In this document: one piece after another, positions 1 to 6,142 of the stretch
How positions within the stretch are numbered: the first letter of the stretch is position 1
How the letters are laid out: each line of letters begins with the position of its first letter
NCBI GenBank assembly: GCA_001830645.1
Contig: MIBM01000199.1
Coordinates: 1-8,031 of the forward strand
Length of the DNA: 8,031 nucleotides
Origin: Spirochaetes bacterium RIFOXYC1_FULL_54_7
GTDB lineage: Bacteria > Spirochaetota > Spirochaetia > Treponematales > UBA12059
Direction of reading: 5' to 3'
Notes under the pieces: generated by a model
Told to the model about the DNA's origin: nothing
Databases searched by the model: none
What the model saw: the letters and a program-made list of their open reading frames with translations, nothing else
Program-made: the position numbers and the translations under genes

Positions 1-30
1 CATCAGGAATATAAGCGCAACGTATAACAT
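1..30 (-). CDS. dctM: TRAP transporter large permease (DctM), N-terminal fragment of 10 codons
   Basis: Only the first ten codons are in the window (MLYVALIFLM); the gene continues past the left edge. The ATG is at 28-30, and a GGAG Shine-Dalgarno overlaps the dctQ stop codon (TGAGGAG, 38-44), so translation is probably coupled to dctQ. The start is hydrophobic, as expected for the first membrane helix of a DctM subunit, the 12-helix ion-coupled permease of a TRAP transporter. The assignment rests mainly on position: dctP-dctQ-dctM is the standard gene order, and the start sits directly after dctQ. The fragment is too short for an independent family call. Confidence 0.7.
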   Translation of the reverse strand, partial: MLYVALIFLM

Positions 31-41
31 CGGGCTGCTCC

Positions 42-569
42 TCAGATATCCAGAATGTCAGGACAGGCATTGGCAGGCGAGTAATACGGGTGGCTGCCAC
101 CGTTGATGAAGATCAGCATGAACTCCATCAGCATGAGGAGGCTGCCCACGGGAATGGCGGTATAGAACCAGGCGATGGAAAGGGGCAAGGCTTGAATTAC
201 GGTTTTGAGGTTATCCAGAGTACGGATCACGCCGTAGTAGATGAGGACAAACAGGGCAAGAATCACCGCCAGTTCGGTAAGCAGGCGAACCACCTTGACA
301 ACCTTGGCGGGAACCAGCTTGTTCAGGAAGTAATCCATGCGTAGGTGCGCCCCATGCTTTACGCCGATGCTGGATGCCAGCAGCACCAGCCAGATGTTCA
401 GGTAACGCATGATCTCGTCTACCCAGCTGAGCGCATTGATGCCTGGAGTGTAACGCATGAAGATCTGCAGGGTGCCTATGGAGACTATGAAAACGAAAAT
501 GGCGATAAGTACCACCATGCGGAGCCGGTCTATGACGAAGTACGTTTTCTGCAACCACGGTCTATCCAT
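42..569 (-). CDS. dctQ: TRAP transporter small permease (DctQ family)
   Basis: This is the four-helix membrane subunit of a tripartite ATP-independent periplasmic transporter; it pairs with DctM in the inner membrane. The 175-residue length is normal for DctQ. Hydrophobic segments lie at about 17-37, 54-70, 95-113 and 130-155. The family signature is clear: S48-W-V-D-E-I-M-R-Y ahead of helix 2, followed by a small-residue/Gly stretch and K-H-G-A-H-L-R-M-D (71-79). The ATG at 567-569 follows a GGGAGA ribosome site about 7 nt upstream. It lies 142 bp after dctP, and that gap holds two hairpins; dctM starts 11 nt after its stop. Expression probably comes from the dctP promoter, dampened by the intergenic hairpins. 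The ligand cannot be read from this subunit. Confidence 0.93.
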   Translation of the reverse strand: MDRPWLQKTYFVIDRLRMVVLIAIFVFIVSIGTLQIFMRYTPGINALSWVDEIMRYLNIWLVLLASSIGVKHGAHLRMDYFLNKLVPAKVVKVVRLLTELAVILALFVLIYYGVIRTLDNLKTVIQALPLSIAWFYTAIPVGSLLMLMEFMLIFINGGSHPYYSPANACPDILDI

Positions 570-591
570 GGCAGTCTCCCTCTGTGTGCAT

Positions 592-623
592 TGCGGAGGT
601 CCGTCTGAAACGGAACCTCCGCA
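592..623 (-). ncRNA. Intercistronic mRNA hairpin between dctP and dctQ (proximal to dctQ)
   Basis: 592-604 pairs with 610-623, giving 13 base pairs with a single bulged base (614) and the 5-nt loop 605-609. The core arm is GCGGAGGT / ACCTCCGC. No U-run follows on the minus strand, so it is unlikely to be a full terminator. It is more likely an mRNA-stability or partial-attenuation element that lets dctP be made in excess over the permease genes. Confidence 0.6.
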
Positions 624-665
624 TTGGTGAATCGGAATTGTCAGACCTGTCAGGAATCCAGGACA

Positions 666-700
666 GCTCCCTGACCTGTCTGTTACCCGGTCAGGGCAGC
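666..700 (-). ncRNA. Hairpin immediately downstream of dctP
   Basis: CCCTGACC (669-676) pairs perfectly with GGTCAGGG (689-696). Three more pairs (666-668 with 698-700) extend the stem around one bulged C (697); the loop is 677-688. It begins 11 nt past the dctP stop. An alternative pairing of 642-654 with 670-682 (5 pairs, a 2x2 internal loop, 6 pairs) competes for the same bases, so the region could switch between structures. There is no U-tract. It probably protects the dctP 3' end and reduces read-through. Confidence 0.55.
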
Positions 701-711
701 TTGTCGGGTGC

Positions 712-1707
712 TTACTTTATCGCGGTAAGCTTGTTTATGAAGTCAGCCCACTCCGGGCCACGGGCCTTGAAGGTGTCCATCATCGGTGCAGTGAGCTTCT
801 TGAACTCGTTGATATCGTTCACTTCGTTCACGATGGTGCCTTCGGCTATCATCTTCTGCATCGAAGCCTGCTGGGCTTCCAGGTCTATCTTGTTCTGGTA
901 GGCGGCTGCCTTACGTGCTGTATCGGTAGCGATTTTCTGCAGATCCGCAGGAAGGCTTTCCAGCCACTGCTTGTTGAAGAAGTAGAACACGCAGGAAGCG
1001 TTGTGGAAGGTCTTGCTGAAATACTTGGCCTGCTCCTGGAAGCGCATGGAGTAGATCATGTCAGGAGAGGCTTCCATGCCGTCGATGACGCCGGTCTGAA
1101 GTGAGGTATACACATCGTTCCAGTCGGTAGTAACGCCGCTGGCTCCAAGGGCCTGGAACATCTGCACGAAGACGGGGTTGGGTCCGCGCATCTTGAGACC
1201 CGGGAGGTCGGCAGGAGTCTTGACCTGGCGCTGCTTGATAAGCATGTGCCTGAAGCCCATGTTCTGCCCGCCAATGGCCACGAAGTTGTGGGGAGCAAGA
1301 AGACGTGACATCTCGGCTTCTACGCCGTTGAGTACGCGGACAAAGTGGTCTTCATCATTGAAAAGGTAGGGAAGATCTATAGCCTGCAGCTGAGGTACAT
1401 AGGCTCCCGGGCCGGTGCCAGGGGCTGAAACCACCATCTCCAGCGATCCGGTCTTGGCCATTTCGACCTGCTCGCGCTGGGTTCCAAGCTCGCTGCCGAA
1501 ATTGGCGGTGGCTACTATGCGTCCACCGGCGGCCTTGTTCAGTTCATCCACGAAATACTGCAGGCCCCGTCCGACTGTTCCGCCGGGAGCCAGGTTGGTT
1601 GACGACCTGAGCTTGTAGACCTGCTGTGTGGTTTCTACAGCCCCCGTAGCGAACACGGTACCCGTGACGCACAGAAGCACCAATACGACGACCATGACTC
1701 TTTTCAT
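712..1707 (-). CDS. dctP: TRAP transporter solute-binding protein (DctP family)
   Basis: This periplasmic receptor captures the substrate and delivers it to DctQM. The 331-residue length is typical. A signal peptide spans about 1-20 (K2-R3, hydrophobic core, likely cleavage after V-F-A20). The mature protein has the DctP pattern: an N-terminal strand with S-S-T-N-L-A-P-G-G (35-43), F-G-S-E-L-G (70-75), and L-K-M-R-G-P-N-P (171-178), whose R174 corresponds to the Arg that usually salt-bridges the ligand carboxylate. W196-N-D-V-Y-T-S-L-Q-T-G-V-I-D-G-M-E (196-212) is the family hallmark. An organic acid ligand is therefore likely. The start is set by GGAGGA a few nt before the ATG. It heads the operon with dctQ and dctM and is divergent from the araC regulator, its likely controller. 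Confidence 0.95.
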   Translation of the reverse strand: MKRVMVVVLVLLCVTGTVFATGAVETTQQVYKLRSSTNLAPGGTVGRGLQYFVDELNKAAGGRIVATANFGSELGTQREQVEMAKTGSLEMVVSAPGTGPGAYVPQLQAIDLPYLFNDEDHFVRVLNGVEAEMSRLLAPHNFVAIGGQNMGFRHMLIKQRQVKTPADLPGLKMRGPNPVFVQMFQALGASGVTTDWNDVYTSLQTGVIDGMEASPDMIYSMRFQEQAKYFSKTFHNASCVFYFFNKQWLESLPADLQKIATDTARKAAAYQNKIDLEAQQASMQKMIAEGTIVNEVNDINEFKKLTAPMMDTFKARGPEWADFINKLTAIK

Positions 1708-1780
1708 ACGTTCCTCCGTTATCCGGTGTGGTGATGCAAAGACAGGATGCGGCCAGTTGGGCCAGCCGTGAATAGATTAA

Positions 1781-1801
1781 ATTATCCAAAACATGGATTA
1801 T
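1781..1801. promoter_or_regulatory. Imperfect palindrome in the dctP-araC intergenic region; candidate operator and dctP -10
   Basis: ATTATCC (1781-1787) and GGATTAT (1795-1801) form an inverted repeat with one mismatched pair and a 7-nt centre. On the minus strand the left arm includes GATAAT, a possible -10 for dctP that would give a leader of about 65 nt. No good -35 is seen, which would fit activator dependence. An aaacatgg / aaaccatg near-repeat (1788 and 1812, 24 bp apart) could be the paired half-sites an AraC protein uses. The assignment is inference. Confidence 0.4.
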
Positions 1802-1814
1802 TTTGTTGTATAAA

Positions 1815-1836
1815 CCATGCTATACTGATGGCATGG
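1815..1836 (+). promoter_or_regulatory. Extended -10 promoter of araC inside a CCATGC/GCATGG inverted repeat
   Basis: TGCTATACT (1818-1826) is an extended -10 element: TG, one base, then a hexamer matching the sigma70 consensus at 5 of 6 positions. It ends 6 nt before the ATG at 1833, so transcription would start at or next to the start codon. The -35 region is poor. The perfect repeat CCATGC (1815-1820) and GCATGG (1831-1836) brackets the -10 and the start codon, suggesting an operator for autoregulation. Confidence 0.5.
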
Positions 1837-2729
1837 AGAGTTGCCCGTTTTTCTTTGAAGAAAGCAATTTCATACCCTATGCCAGTTTTGTCATCAACCG
1901 TCCGCGCTTCACCCGCTGGAAGGTCCGCGAGCGGACCATCGAGGATCATGAGCTTGTCCTTATCGCTGACGGGGAAGGACTGTTGCGCATAGGAAACGAG
2001 GTCCACCCTCTTAAAAAGGGCATCCTGCTGTATCTGCACTACGATGAATGGCATTCCATGGAAGCCAATCCTGGCACTTCCATCAACTTCTACTCGGTAC
2101 ATTTCTCATGGATGCTGGCTACCCATACCCACGAAAACTGGCGGTATGACAGGGATATCAACTATTTTTTGAAAAGCGAATTACCCAGTGGGCAGGAATG
2201 GTCATTTACTACAGATCCAGGACTGTTGCCCTTCCCCAGCACCATGGAACTGTCGAACTACGAGAAAATCGAAGACATCTTCATACGCCTGCACGAGAGC
2301 TATCATGGCAAGCAGGTAGGCTATGGCATGATGCTGTCCATACTCTGCCAGGAACTGGTACACGAGGTCTGCCGTGAATGCTTTTTCCCTAAAGACCACA
2401 AGCACAACCTCAAACGGCTGGACAAGGCCATCGAATACATAGAAGCCAACTTCAGCAATACGATCAGGATCGAAGAACTGTGCAATTGCGTCCATCTGAA
2501 CGAAAGCAATATGATAAAACTCTTCAAGAGCAATTTAGGCAGGACCCCGGTGGAATACATCAACCAGGTCAGGATCAACAAAGCCAAGGAATTGTTATTG
2601 CATACCGATTGCGCCATCAAAGAAATAGCCTGGCAGACCGGCTTCAGCGACGAGTTCTACTTCTCCCGGGTTTTCAAGAAGATGGAAGGCAAATCACCCC
2701 GCGGGTTCAGACAGCAACTGCTTTCGTGA
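1833..2729 (+). CDS. AraC-family transcriptional regulator
   Basis: This DNA-binding regulator has 298 residues, the usual AraC/XylS length. The N-terminal part (about 10-180) looks like a cupin-type sensor domain, including L-Y-L-H-Y-D-E-W-H-S (67-75) and F-Y-S-V-H-F (86-91). The C-terminal AraC domain (about 193-296) has a first helix-turn-helix at about 211-232 (E214-E-L ... M227-I-K-L-F-K) and a second at about 261-282 with the signature I265-A-W-Q-T-G-F-S-D-E-F-Y-F-S-R-V-F-K and G-K-S-P-R-G-F-R (286-293). The ATG at 1833 was chosen; an in-frame TTG at 1803 would add ten residues but lies upstream of the -10. No Shine-Dalgarno precedes the ATG, so the message may be leaderless. Being divergent from dctP and 64 bp upstream of the amidase, it probably controls both. 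The inducer is unknown. Confidence 0.93.
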   Translation: MESCPFFFEESNFIPYASFVINRPRFTRWKVRERTIEDHELVLIADGEGLLRIGNEVHPLKKGILLYLHYDEWHSMEANPGTSINFYSVHFSWMLATHTHENWRYDRDINYFLKSELPSGQEWSFTTDPGLLPFPSTMELSNYEKIEDIFIRLHESYHGKQVGYGMMLSILCQELVHEVCRECFFPKDHKHNLKRLDKAIEYIEANFSNTIRIEELCNCVHLNESNMIKLFKSNLGRTPVEYINQVRINKAKELLLHTDCAIKEIAWQTGFSDEFYFSRVFKKMEGKSPRGFRQQLLS

Positions 2730-2793
2730 GCCGTTCATGAGCCATGAAATATTCCTGTTAGACACTTTGGCAACCAATGGAGGAAAAGGTCAC

Positions 2794-4029
2794 ATGAGTG
2801 ATAACCGCGATCTACGCATAGACAGGCAGCGCCTGATGGACAGCCTGGAAACCCTGGGTCAGCTGGGCCGGAAGGCCGACGGTTCCTGTTGCCGCCTTGC
2901 ACTGACCGATGAGGACAAACTGGGCCGTGATCTGGTGGTCTCATGGATGAAGCATCTCGGCCTCGAGGTGAAGGTGGACCGGGTCGGGAACATCCTTGGC
3001 CTTTTGCCGGGAAGCGAAACACTGCCTCCGGTGATGACCGGTTCCCATATTGACACCGTAGCCACCGGTGGAAAACTCGATGGCTGCTACGGCGTGCTGG
3101 CCGGGCTTGAAGCCTTGCGTACCGTGAAGGAGGCCGGAATTGTTACCCGCCATCCTCTTGCGGTGGCGGTATTCACCAACGAAGAAGGTGCGCGTTTCCA
3201 GCCGGACATGCTGGGTTCCCTGGTGTACGTCGGAGGCCTTGGCGTGGAGGAAACCCTGGCTGCTCCGATAAGCGGTGGGTCAACCATAGGAGAAGCGCTT
3301 GCACGCATCGGTTATGCAGGTTCGGAGGAACCGGGTTCCATCGTTCCTGCGGCCTTCATAGAAGCCCACATCGAACAGGGTCCCATCCTGACTTCGGGTG
3401 TCGGCCGGATAGGTGCCGTCAAGGATCTGCAGGGCATTTCGTGGCAGGAGGTCACCATCCAGGGAGCCGCAAACCATGCGGGAACCACGCCTATGAATCT
3501 TCGTCGTGATGCAGCCTGGGGCGCTGCCCAGGTGATCTGCTTTGTCCATGACCTGGCCCTTGAGCTCGGTGGCAGCCAGGTAGGCACGGTAGGCTCGGTC
3601 AAGCTTGACCCTGGCCTGATCAACGTTATCCCCCGGGAGGCGGTACTGACCGTAGACCTTCGCAATCCCCTTGAATCCCGGCTTCAGGAAGCAGAGCAAC
3701 GGCTGGCAGGCTTCCTGGAAACACTGGCAGTGGAAACCGGACTTGAAACTTCCTTACGCCCCCTTTCACGGACAGAACCCGTTGTGTTCGATGACCACAT
3801 CATCGATGTCATCCGGCAGTCCGCAGAACTCATGGGCCAACCCTACCTGATCATGACTTCAGGGGCAGGGCAGGATGCCCAGATGCTTGCCAGGATCTGT
3901 CCCTCGGCCATGATCTTTGTACCGAGCATAGGCGGCATCAGCCATAGTCCGCTGGAAGCTACAAACCCGGATGACCTGGAACTGGGGGCCAATGTGCTGC
4001 TGCAGGCGATGTTGAAGCTGGCAGAGTGA
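2794..4029 (+). CDS. M20-family Zn-dependent amidohydrolase (N-carbamoyl-L-amino acid hydrolase / allantoate amidohydrolase type)
   Basis: This 411-residue cytoplasmic enzyme belongs to the HyuC/AmaB/AllC branch of peptidase family M20, which hydrolyses the amide bond of carbamoyl or ureido compounds. Metal-site residues are all present: H85 and D87 in G-S-H-I-D-T, D96 in G-K-L-D-G, E130-E131 in F-T-N-E-E-G-A-R-F, H192 in E-A-H-I-E-Q-G-P, and H384 in G-I-S-H-S-P-L-E. N-H228-A-G-T-T-P-M, N277 and R290 match the dimer-contributed residues that hold the substrate carboxylate. The start at 2794 is preferred because GGAGG lies 10 nt upstream and the length fits the family; an ATG at 2737 would add 19 residues and has no ribosome site. 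It is co-directional with araC and likely processes what the divergent TRAP system imports. Substrate choice among carbamoyl-amino acids, allantoate and ureidoglycolate cannot be settled here. Confidence 0.92.
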   Translation: MSDNRDLRIDRQRLMDSLETLGQLGRKADGSCCRLALTDEDKLGRDLVVSWMKHLGLEVKVDRVGNILGLLPGSETLPPVMTGSHIDTVATGGKLDGCYGVLAGLEALRTVKEAGIVTRHPLAVAVFTNEEGARFQPDMLGSLVYVGGLGVEETLAAPISGGSTIGEALARIGYAGSEEPGSIVPAAFIEAHIEQGPILTSGVGRIGAVKDLQGISWQEVTIQGAANHAGTTPMNLRRDAAWGAAQVICFVHDLALELGGSQVGTVGSVKLDPGLINVIPREAVLTVDLRNPLESRLQEAEQRLAGFLETLAVETGLETSLRPLSRTEPVVFDDHIIDVIRQSAELMGQPYLIMTSGAGQDAQMLARICPSAMIFVPSIGGISHSPLEATNPDDLELGANVLLQAMLKLAE

Positions 4030-4044
4030 ACATCTTCCATTTCA

Positions 4045-4074
4045 CGGTGTCCGCCATCATATGCGGTGTCTGCC
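4045..4074. repeat. 11-bp near-identical direct repeat in the convergent gap
   Basis: CGGTGTCCGCC (4045-4055) recurs as CGGTGTCTGCC (4064-4074), 19 bp apart, in the 55-bp gap between the converging amidase and radical SAM genes. A short CCGC/GCGG stem (4051-4054 with 4063-4066) is possible, but neither strand has a U-tract, so no intrinsic terminator is called for either gene. Confidence 0.35.
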
Positions 4075-4084
4075 AGTGCGGGCG

Positions 4085-5215
4085 TCATACTCCAGGCTTA
4101 CCGCTGGCAAAGACCTCAGCCATTCCAACAATGCGCTCTCCTGCATAGGCAAAGAACTCCTTATAGGCCTTGCAGTAGCGGTTCAGCCCAGGTAGCCCCC
4201 CCACGAAGGGTTCCCGGTCACGCCTGCAGCCTCCCCTGCACAGGGGAAAGGCAAAACAGCCTTGGCAAGCAGTATCAACAGGCTCTGAACTGGAGACAAA
4301 CTGCCTGGCGGTCTCGCTGGACATCAGGTTTGACAGCTGGTGATCCCGTATGTTTCCCAGCCTCCATTCATCGGTAACATAGAAATCGCAGGGGTACACC
4401 GATCCGTCGGCTTCGATGGTGAAGTAGGCACTGCAGATGCCGGCCATACCGCAGTTTTCCGGTGGATGCCCCATGGCCATGTCTACCAGGTTGTCAAACC
4501 AACGTATGCTGGCAGGAGTCCCACGGCTATGGTCTTCATACCAAAGGTCGAACAAAGTCTTCAGGAAACTGCCATACGCTTCAGGTCGCAATGACCAATC
4601 CTGCCCTCCCGCCGATGCATCAAGTGGTTCAAGACAGGGGATGAACTGCATCCAGTGCAGGCCACGGCGGCGCAGGTAGCGGTACACCTGAGCGGCATTG
4701 GATGCCACCTGATCGGTTACAACGCAAAGGGCATTTACCGGGACATCCGCGGCCTGAAGGGCTGCAAGGCCGGCCAGCACGCGATCATGGCTTCCTCTCC
4801 CCTGCCTGTCGATACGTACCGCATCGTGCAGCAATTTGGGCCCGTCCAAAGACAGGCCCACCAGAAAACCTTCATCCTTCAGAAAGCGTGCCCAATGCTC
4901 ATCAATGAGTACACCGTTGGTCTGGATGGCCCAATCCACTCTGTCCCCTGCTCGCTTGTGCTCCTTGACCATGGAAACAAAACGTCTGAAAAAGGGAAGC
5001 CCGGCCAGGGTGGGCTCCCCTCCCTGAAAGCCAAAGGAGTATGAAGAGGCACCCAGTTCGAAGGCACGATTCACGAGAATTGCAGCTGTTTCTTCTGTCA
5101 TCAGACCATAGTCCGTCACACTGCGGTGCTCCGTCTCGTCGCGGTAAAAGCAGTAAGTACAAGCAAGGTTGCAGCGGCCGGAGGCAGGCTTCACCAGGAA
5201 GGATGCTGAAATCAT
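4085..5215 (-). CDS. Anaerobic sulfatase-maturating enzyme (radical SAM/SPASM)
   Basis: This oxygen-sensitive cytoplasmic enzyme family oxidises an active-site Cys or Ser of a sulfatase to formylglycine. Seen here: radical SAM motif C15-x3-C19-x2-C22 in K-P-A-S-G-R-C-N-L-A-C; F-Q-G-G-E-P-T-L-A-G (63-72), the SAM-binding GGEP region; I-Q-T-N-G; and L-S-L-D-G-P-K. A SPASM tail has C255, C261, C276, C317, C320, C326, C330 and C348 for two auxiliary [4Fe-4S] clusters. D277 in Y-P-C-D-F-Y-V is the likely catalytic base. These positions coincide with the Clostridium perfringens enzyme as I remember it. The ATG at 5213-5215 reproduces the family N-terminus (376 aa against about 370); a TTG 21 nt upstream would add seven residues. 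No Shine-Dalgarno is present. No sulfatase lies in the window, so its client is elsewhere or unusual. Confidence 0.93.
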   Translation of the reverse strand: MISASFLVKPASGRCNLACTYCFYRDETEHRSVTDYGLMTEETAAILVNRAFELGASSYSFGFQGGEPTLAGLPFFRRFVSMVKEHKRAGDRVDWAIQTNGVLIDEHWARFLKDEGFLVGLSLDGPKLLHDAVRIDRQGRGSHDRVLAGLAALQAADVPVNALCVVTDQVASNAAQVYRYLRRRGLHWMQFIPCLEPLDASAGGQDWSLRPEAYGSFLKTLFDLWYEDHSRGTPASIRWFDNLVDMAMGHPPENCGMAGICSAYFTIEADGSVYPCDFYVTDEWRLGNIRDHQLSNLMSSETARQFVSSSEPVDTACQGCFAFPLCRGGCRRDREPFVGGLPGLNRYCKAYKEFFAYAGERIVGMAEVFASGKPGV

Positions 5216-5221
5216 AGAAGA

Positions 5222-5255
5222 ATAATGGAGGAGCAAGACTGATGCGTCAATCAGT
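5222..5255 (-). promoter_or_regulatory. Promoter of the sulfatase-maturase gene with overlapping palindrome
   Basis: On the minus strand, TTGACG (5245-5250, 5 of 6 to consensus) is followed after exactly 17 bp by CATTAT (5222-5227, 4 of 6). The -10 ends 6 nt before the ATG at 5215, predicting a leaderless transcript. A perfect inverted repeat, ACTGAT-gcgtca-ATCAGT (5238-5255), covers the -35, a position where a bound repressor would block polymerase. Confidence 0.6.
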
Positions 5256-5289
5256 GTTTATTGGGAACCAGCATAGATGAAGCCCCCAT

Positions 5290-5336
5290 ACCAGGAAAAC
5301 TGATCAAGAACAGCAATGGTTTACCCACCAGGAAAA
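5290..5336. repeat. 10-bp direct repeat between gntR and the sulfatase-maturase gene
   Basis: ACCAGGAAAA occurs at 5290-5299 and again at 5327-5336, 37 bp apart, in the 143-bp gap after gntR. No terminator hairpin for gntR is visible here, so gntR read-through into the maturase gene is possible. The function of the repeat is unknown and it may be chance. Confidence 0.3.
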
Positions 5337-5358
5337 TTAACTGACGAAGAAAGCCAGC

Positions 5359-6087
5359 CTATGTTTCCAGTCCAAGCGCAATGGTTGACGGGTTGAGTTC
5401 CCCGAGTTTGAGGAGGGATCCTTCGAGATGCTCCCTGAGCGCACTCTGGGCAGCCCCGGCCTCCCTGGCTTCGATGGCCTCGACTAGCCGTCGGTGCTCG
5501 CCCAGTATCTTCTCCGGCCAGCACTCAAGTGCCAGGAGCTTGCGGCGGCTGATGACAACGTACTTCTCCATGGTGGCTGACAACCCTTCGTAGACACGGT
5601 CCAGCACAGGATTGTGCGCCGAGCGCAGCACCAGGGTATGGAGCTGGGCGTCCCACGCTGCGGCAGCAACGGTAGATTCGTTCGCGCTCCCCTTTTCCGG
5701 TTCTTCCAGTCGTCTCACACATTCCTTCATGCGGGCCAGCTCCTCATCCGTCCGCCTGACGGCAGCAAGGCCTGCGGCGGGAACCTCAATGATCAACCGC
5801 ATTTCCATCAGGTGGGACAGGATGTCGTCCGGCCATATCGACAGGAATTTAAGACTGGCTGCGAATTCGTCTGCCTTGGGCGTAAGGATGAAAGTGCCTT
5901 GCCGCTCCCTGATCTCAACCAGACCCATCACCTCCATCGTGATGATGGCCTCCCGGAGAAGGTTCCTGCTGACACCTAGGCTGGTAGCCAGCTCCCGCTC
6001 GGGCGGCAAGCGCCCATTGGAGAATTTTCCGCGTTCACGTATCATCGCTGTCAGGCTGCTCACCAGCTCGGCCCGTTTCTTTTCCAT
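5359..6087 (-). CDS. GntR-family transcriptional regulator, FadR/FCD subfamily
   Basis: This 242-residue regulator has an N-terminal winged helix (about 5-70) with the GntR signature L27-P-P-E-R-E-L-A-T-S-L-G-V-S-R and L-L-R-E-A (43-47), ending in the wing G-T-F (64-66). The all-helical FCD effector domain follows (about 90-228). D146 and H150 in W-D-A-Q-L-H, H198 in G-E-H-R-R-L, and H220 in R-E-H-L form the Asp plus three-His set that binds a metal in metal-dependent FCD proteins, whose ligands are usually carboxylates. GGGAGA 4-5 nt before the ATG sets the start. It is head to head with an IlvD/Edd-family dehydratase remnant and 143 bp upstream of the sulfatase-maturase gene. It may once have regulated the dehydratase; what it controls now is not evident. 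Confidence 0.92.
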   Translation of the reverse strand: MEKKRAELVSSLTAMIRERGKFSNGRLPPERELATSLGVSRNLLREAIITMEVMGLVEIRERQGTFILTPKADEFAASLKFLSIWPDDILSHLMEMRLIIEVPAAGLAAVRRTDEELARMKECVRRLEEPEKGSANESTVAAAAWDAQLHTLVLRSAHNPVLDRVYEGLSATMEKYVVISRRKLLALECWPEKILGEHRRLVEAIEAREAGAAQSALREHLEGSLLKLGELNPSTIALGLET

Positions 6088-6130
6088 TGATCTCCCACTT
6101 CTTGCCGGTTGGTATATTTTTCTTGACTAC

Positions 6131-6140
6131 ATTCTAGAAT
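6131..6140. promoter_or_regulatory. 10-bp perfect palindrome upstream of gntR
   Basis: ATTCTAGAAT is a perfect 10-bp palindrome, 43 bp upstream of the gntR start codon and 2 bp before the point where dehydratase homology begins. It overlaps a weak candidate -35 for gntR (TTCTAG, 17 bp before TATACC). It could be an autoregulatory operator, but it does not resemble the TnGTnnnACnA site typical of FadR-type proteins. Confidence 0.3.
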
Positions 6141-6142
6141 TC

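Noticed and set aside
2737..2793. N-terminal extension of the amidase from an upstream ATG
   Set aside because: No ribosome site precedes 2737, whereas 2794 has GGAGG 10 nt upstream and gives the family's usual length.
5612..6142. Long plus-strand open frame that runs into the dehydratase remnant, as if making a 254-residue protein
   Set aside because: This part is antisense to the well-supported gntR gene and has no dehydratase similarity; only the part from 6143 onward is real homology.
6132..6142. Adjacent XbaI- and EcoRI-like sites suggesting a cloning or assembly junction
   Set aside because: Both hexamers can occur by chance, flanking sequence is not vector-like, and the palindrome explains part of the pattern; it cannot be decided from sequence alone.
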